A stretch of 64,000 nucleotides of DNA. Origin: Terriglobia bacterium. GTDB taxonomy: Bacteria; Acidobacteriota; Terriglobia; Bryobacterales; Bryobacteraceae. The stretch's first letter is position 1; each line of letters begins with the position of its first letter. Shown here one piece after another: positions 61,621 to 64,000 of the stretch. The translations under genes were made by a program, and so were the position numbers. Where the stretch lies: NCBI GenBank assembly GCA_021325235.1, contig JAJPHN010000044.1, positions 124,001 to 188,000 of the forward strand, written 5' to 3'. Below the pieces are notes generated by a model. The model had not been told where the DNA came from and made no database searches. It was given only the letters and a program-made list of their open reading frames with translations.

Positions 61621-63030
61621 TCAGCTGAGCCGGAATGACTGCAGCATGCGGGTAAAGGTCGGCCTCAGCTTCTCGAAATCATCCTTAGGCGCGATGAAGA
61701 CAAAGTACCGAAGCGAGCCGTCGCCCTGCGGAAAGGCCACGATCCAGTCATGCTCGCCGCGTCCGTTATTGGCCGAAGGATTGTCGGCTTCCACGCTGTG
61801 TCCGCTTACGCCATTCACTGTCACGTCGCTGTGCGTACCGGGAGCGAGTCCGGGATTGTCGCGCACGATCGTATCGACCAGCGCATCCAGCGCTGCGCCG
61901 GTGGTCATCCGGCCCTGCGGCCTGTAGCGATCGGTGAGAACGCCGTAGACGACGTTGCCCGCGCCTCCGCCCGATGAGCGCGCGACTCCGCCTTCAGGCG
62001 CAATCATGGCCGCGTCGCGCGAGCCATACGCCTGCCAGTTGCCGGGCGCATCGATTGAGAATCCGCTGCCCTTGAACGTGCGCCAATCGTTGCTGATGTT
62101 CAGATCCACGGTGCCCGGCGCACCCGCCTGCGTTACCGGCTGATTCACTCCGCTGCCGACCGTGTCGTTCGCGCCTTCGCTGCGCCATCGGCCAGACGCA
62201 ACTTCCCGAGCCGTGTAGGCGTGCATCGGCCCAACTTCTTTCTGAATGGCTACGAACTCGGGCGTATTCGTTGTGTAATTCGATTTCGGCACAAAGGTAG
62301 CGATCTCTTTATTCACATACTCCGTACGATTGCCGGGATTCGGATGGTCGCTCATGAATTGCGCGCCGCCTTCGCCGTACTTCGCTTTGATTGTCTCGAA
62401 AAATTGCGCCATGCCGTGCGGATCGTAACCGGCATCGTACAAAATGCCGACGCCCATCAGATCCGCTTGCTGCTCGGCCCCACGCGACATCTTCAGAAAT
62501 CCGAGCCCGGCCGTCATCCCGATGCCCTGCGCCGCGAGCTGTCCGGCCGCTCCGCCCAGCAGCACACCTGCGGCGACCTGCCCGAGTCCCGCCATCAGCC
62601 CAACGCGCTGCTCCTTGACGGCGTTGCAGACCGAGTGCTGGAGCACCACGTGCGAAATCTCGTGCGCCATCACGCCGGCCAGTTGCGATTCGTTGGCCGC
62701 AGCCTGTATGGTTCCGAGATTGACGAAGATGGTTCCGCCTGGCAGCGCGAAAGCGTTTATTTCTGCTACGTTTGCGACGTGAAAGTTATAGGGCCACTTG
62801 TAGCCCGGCGCCTGCGCTACCAGCTTCTCTCCCAGGCGCTGGATGTACTGCGTTACCGGGCTCGAGTCCGGCAGCACCGGCATTTGCTTATAGACCTGCT
62901 GCGCGGCTTTGCGGCCAAGCGCGATCTGCTGATCGGGCGGAACGTTGTTCTTGCACGGCGATAGTTCCACTCGCGCCTGGCAAATTGTTGTCTCGCTTAT
63001 CAGAGCAAGTATCAGCAGAATCGTACGCAT
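61621..63030 (-). CDS. secreted M48 family metalloprotease (BepA/LoiP-like)
   Basis: This 469-residue zinc protease has a signal peptide (residues 1-19). The zinc motif HEXXH is at residues 123-127 ('[12 protein letters not shown]'). The third ligand region is '[22 protein letters not shown]', and the neighbouring '[17 protein letters not shown]' is the usual strand before the active site. The C-terminal 130 residues ('[17 protein letters not shown]') form a separate small alpha/beta domain not found in all M48 members. Such enzymes degrade misfolded outer-membrane proteins in the periplasm. It is divergent from queC across only 35 bases. Confidence 0.94.
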   Translation of the reverse strand: MRTILLILALISETTICQARVELSPCKNNVPPDQQIALGRKAAQQVYKQMPVLPDSSPVTQYIQRLGEKLVAQAPGYKWPYNFHVANVAEINAFALPGGTIFVNLGTIQAAANESQLAGVMAHEISHVVLQHSVCNAVKEQRVGLMAGLGQVAAGVLLGGAAGQLAAQGIGMTAGLGFLKMSRGAEQQADLMGVGILYDAGYDPHGMAQFFETIKAKYGEGGAQFMSDHPNPGNRTEYVNKEIATFVPKSNYTTNTPEFVAIQKEVGPMHAYTAREVASGRWRSEGANDTVGSGVNQPVTQAGAPGTVDLNISNDWRTFKGSGFSIDAPGNWQAYGSRDAAMIAPEGGVARSSGGGAGNVVYGVLTDRYRPQGRMTTGAALDALVDTIVRDNPGLAPGTHSDVTVNGVSGHSVEADNPSANNGRGEHDWIVAFPQGDGSLRYFVFIAPKDDFEKLRPTFTRMLQSFRLS

Positions 63031-63065
63031 GCGGGTCGGCAGCCTTTCTCTCCTATTCTTATACT

Positions 63066-63767
63066 GTGGACACTCGATCGCAGCCTCGCGCCGTCTGCCT
63101 GCTGAGCGGCGGACTCGACTCGACCACCTGTCTGGCCATCGCGCGGGCGCAGGGCTTCGATTGCTATTGCCTGTCGTTTGATTACGGACAGCGGCACCGG
63201 GTTGAGCTTGAGGCGGCCGAGCGCGTGGCGCATTCCCTCGGGGTACGCGAGCACCGCACCGCTCGGATCGATCTGCGCGTTTTTGGCGGTTCGGCGTTAA
63301 CCGCGGCCATCGACGTTCCCAAGGATCGAGGGGGCGCTGAAATGACGAGCGGCATTCCCGTCACATACGTGCCCGCGCGCAACACGATCTTCCTTTCGTT
63401 CGCGCTTGCATACGCCGAGGTCATCGAGGCGGAGCACATTTTCATTGGCGTGAATGCGATCGATTACTCAGGCTATCCGGATTGCCGGTCCGAATTTATT
63501 GCAGCTTTCGAGAATATGGCCAATCTCGCGACTAAGGCGGCCGTCGAGGGCCGGACGCATCTGAAAATCGATACTCCGCTGCTTCGTATGACCAAGGCCG
63601 ACATCGTGCGCACGGCAGTCGAACTCGGTGTTGATCTGAGCCTGACACACAGCTGCTACGATCCCGACGCACAGGGCCGTCCATGCGGGCACTGCGATTC
63701 ATGTATCCTGCGCGCCAAGGGTTTTGCGGAAGCGGGTTTGGCGGATCCGGCGTTGAGCTCAACGTGA
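63066..63767 (+). CDS. queC: 7-cyano-7-deazaguanine synthase QueC
   Basis: QueC makes preQ0 from 7-carboxy-7-deazaguanine, ammonia and ATP in queuosine synthesis. The 233-residue protein has the PP-loop '[14 protein letters not shown]' (residues 13-26) and '[14 protein letters not shown]'. '[16 protein letters not shown]' and '[12 protein letters not shown]' follow, and four zinc-binding cysteines lie in '[19 protein letters not shown]'. I chose the GTG at 63066 because the frame before it lies antisense in the M48 gene. Its stop overlaps the queE start (GTGA). Confidence 0.95.
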   Translation: MDTRSQPRAVCLLSGGLDSTTCLAIARAQGFDCYCLSFDYGQRHRVELEAAERVAHSLGVREHRTARIDLRVFGGSALTAAIDVPKDRGGAEMTSGIPVTYVPARNTIFLSFALAYAEVIEAEHIFIGVNAIDYSGYPDCRSEFIAAFENMANLATKAAVEGRTHLKIDTPLLRMTKADIVRTAVELGVDLSLTHSCYDPDAQGRPCGHCDSCILRAKGFAEAGLADPALSST

Positions 63768-64000
63768 AGATTTCGGAGATTTTCTATTCGCTGCAAGGGG
63801 AAGGCTCGCTGGTGGGTGTTCCGTCGGTATTCGTACGAACTTCCGGATGCAATCTGCGCTGCGTCTGGTGTGACACGCCGTATACATCCTGGGCTCCCGA
63901 AGGCGAAACGCTGAGCATTGGCGAGATTGTCGAGCGTGTTCTCGAGAGTCCAACGCGGCACGTCGTCGTCACGGGCGGTGAGCCGATGATCGCGCCCGAA
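63764..64000 (+). CDS. queE: 7-carboxy-7-deazaguanine synthase QueE, 3' end missing
   Basis: The first 79 codons of queE are present before the window ends. The protein begins '[18 protein letters not shown]', the typical QueE N-terminus. The radical-SAM cluster CX3CX2C is in '[13 protein letters not shown]' (residues about 34-41), the short-spaced variant known for one QueE clade, and 'VVVTGGEPM' is the following SAM-binding strand. QueE converts 6-carboxy-tetrahydropterin to 7-carboxy-7-deazaguanine, the step before QueC. The GTG start overlaps the queC stop by 4 bases. Confidence 0.93.
   Translation, partial: MKISEIFYSLQGEGSLVGVPSVFVRTSGCNLRCVWCDTPYTSWAPEGETLSIGEIVERVLESPTRHVVVTGGEPMIAPE

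Noticed and set aside
1-64000. CRISPR arrays, insertion sequences, rRNA and tRNA genes
   Set aside because: No regularly spaced repeats, transposase motifs or RNA gene signatures were seen. A covariance-model search would be needed to exclude small RNAs.

Overview
The window is GC-rich (about 58-60 % by eye), densely packed chromosomal DNA. It most resembles an Acidobacteriota genome, probably of the Solibacter/Bryobacter type. This rests on a long MacB-like permease with the N-terminal domain of the 'acidobacterial duplicated orphan permease' type next to a PadR regulator, a fused TrpE-TrpG, HpnE, and a quinoprotein dehydrogenase with its own cytochrome c. The taxonomic call is inference from gene content. 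No rRNA, tRNA, CRISPR array or insertion sequence was recognised. No stretch over 300 bases lacks a gene.

Layout. 1-12.3 kb: housekeeping genes, namely an incomplete beta-propeller/Fn3 protein, a Uma2-type nuclease, der, typA, hpnE overlapping trpEG, a small helical protein, an M16 peptidase, rlmN and a ThuA-like protein. 12.4-21.9 kb: a DedA/VTT membrane protein, an RND pump with its adaptor, a DUF2383 protein, a HEAT-repeat protein, and an ADOP permease with its PadR regulator and a likely operator. 22-31 kb: nagA, then a six-gene minus-strand operon (TIM-barrel isomerase, PhyH oxygenase, second TIM-barrel isomerase, diheme cytochrome c, PQQ dehydrogenase, heme O synthase) divergent from a Gfo/Idh/MocA oxidoreductase and a LacI regulator. 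This looks like a sugar or glycoside oxidation module. 31-41.4 kb: an ABC exporter, PBP1A, two small proteins, an enolase-superfamily dehydratase, a secreted ricin-lectin protein that appears to start at ATC, phhB, mtaB and an adenosine-specific kinase family gene.

41.6-54.6 kb: an intact, all-plus-strand virion-structure cassette. It holds the large terminase, portal, scaffold-like protein, P22-like coat, head-tail joining proteins, tail tube candidate, a Gly-rich protein in the tape-measure slot, two paralogous distal-tail proteins and a 1315-residue tail hub. No integrase, repressor, replication or lysis gene is present, and ordinary chromosomal genes lie directly on both sides. It resembles a gene-transfer-agent-like or domesticated phage cassette more than a complete prophage, and it is the strongest candidate here for an undescribed system.

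54.6-64 kb: a sodium:solute symporter overlapping an M24 Xaa-Pro peptidase, a GAF-ANTAR regulator, a YheT-type hydrolase, a degenerate kinase-TM-SPOR protein, a short terpene-cyclase-fold protein, an M48 protease, and queC-queE (queE is cut by the window end).
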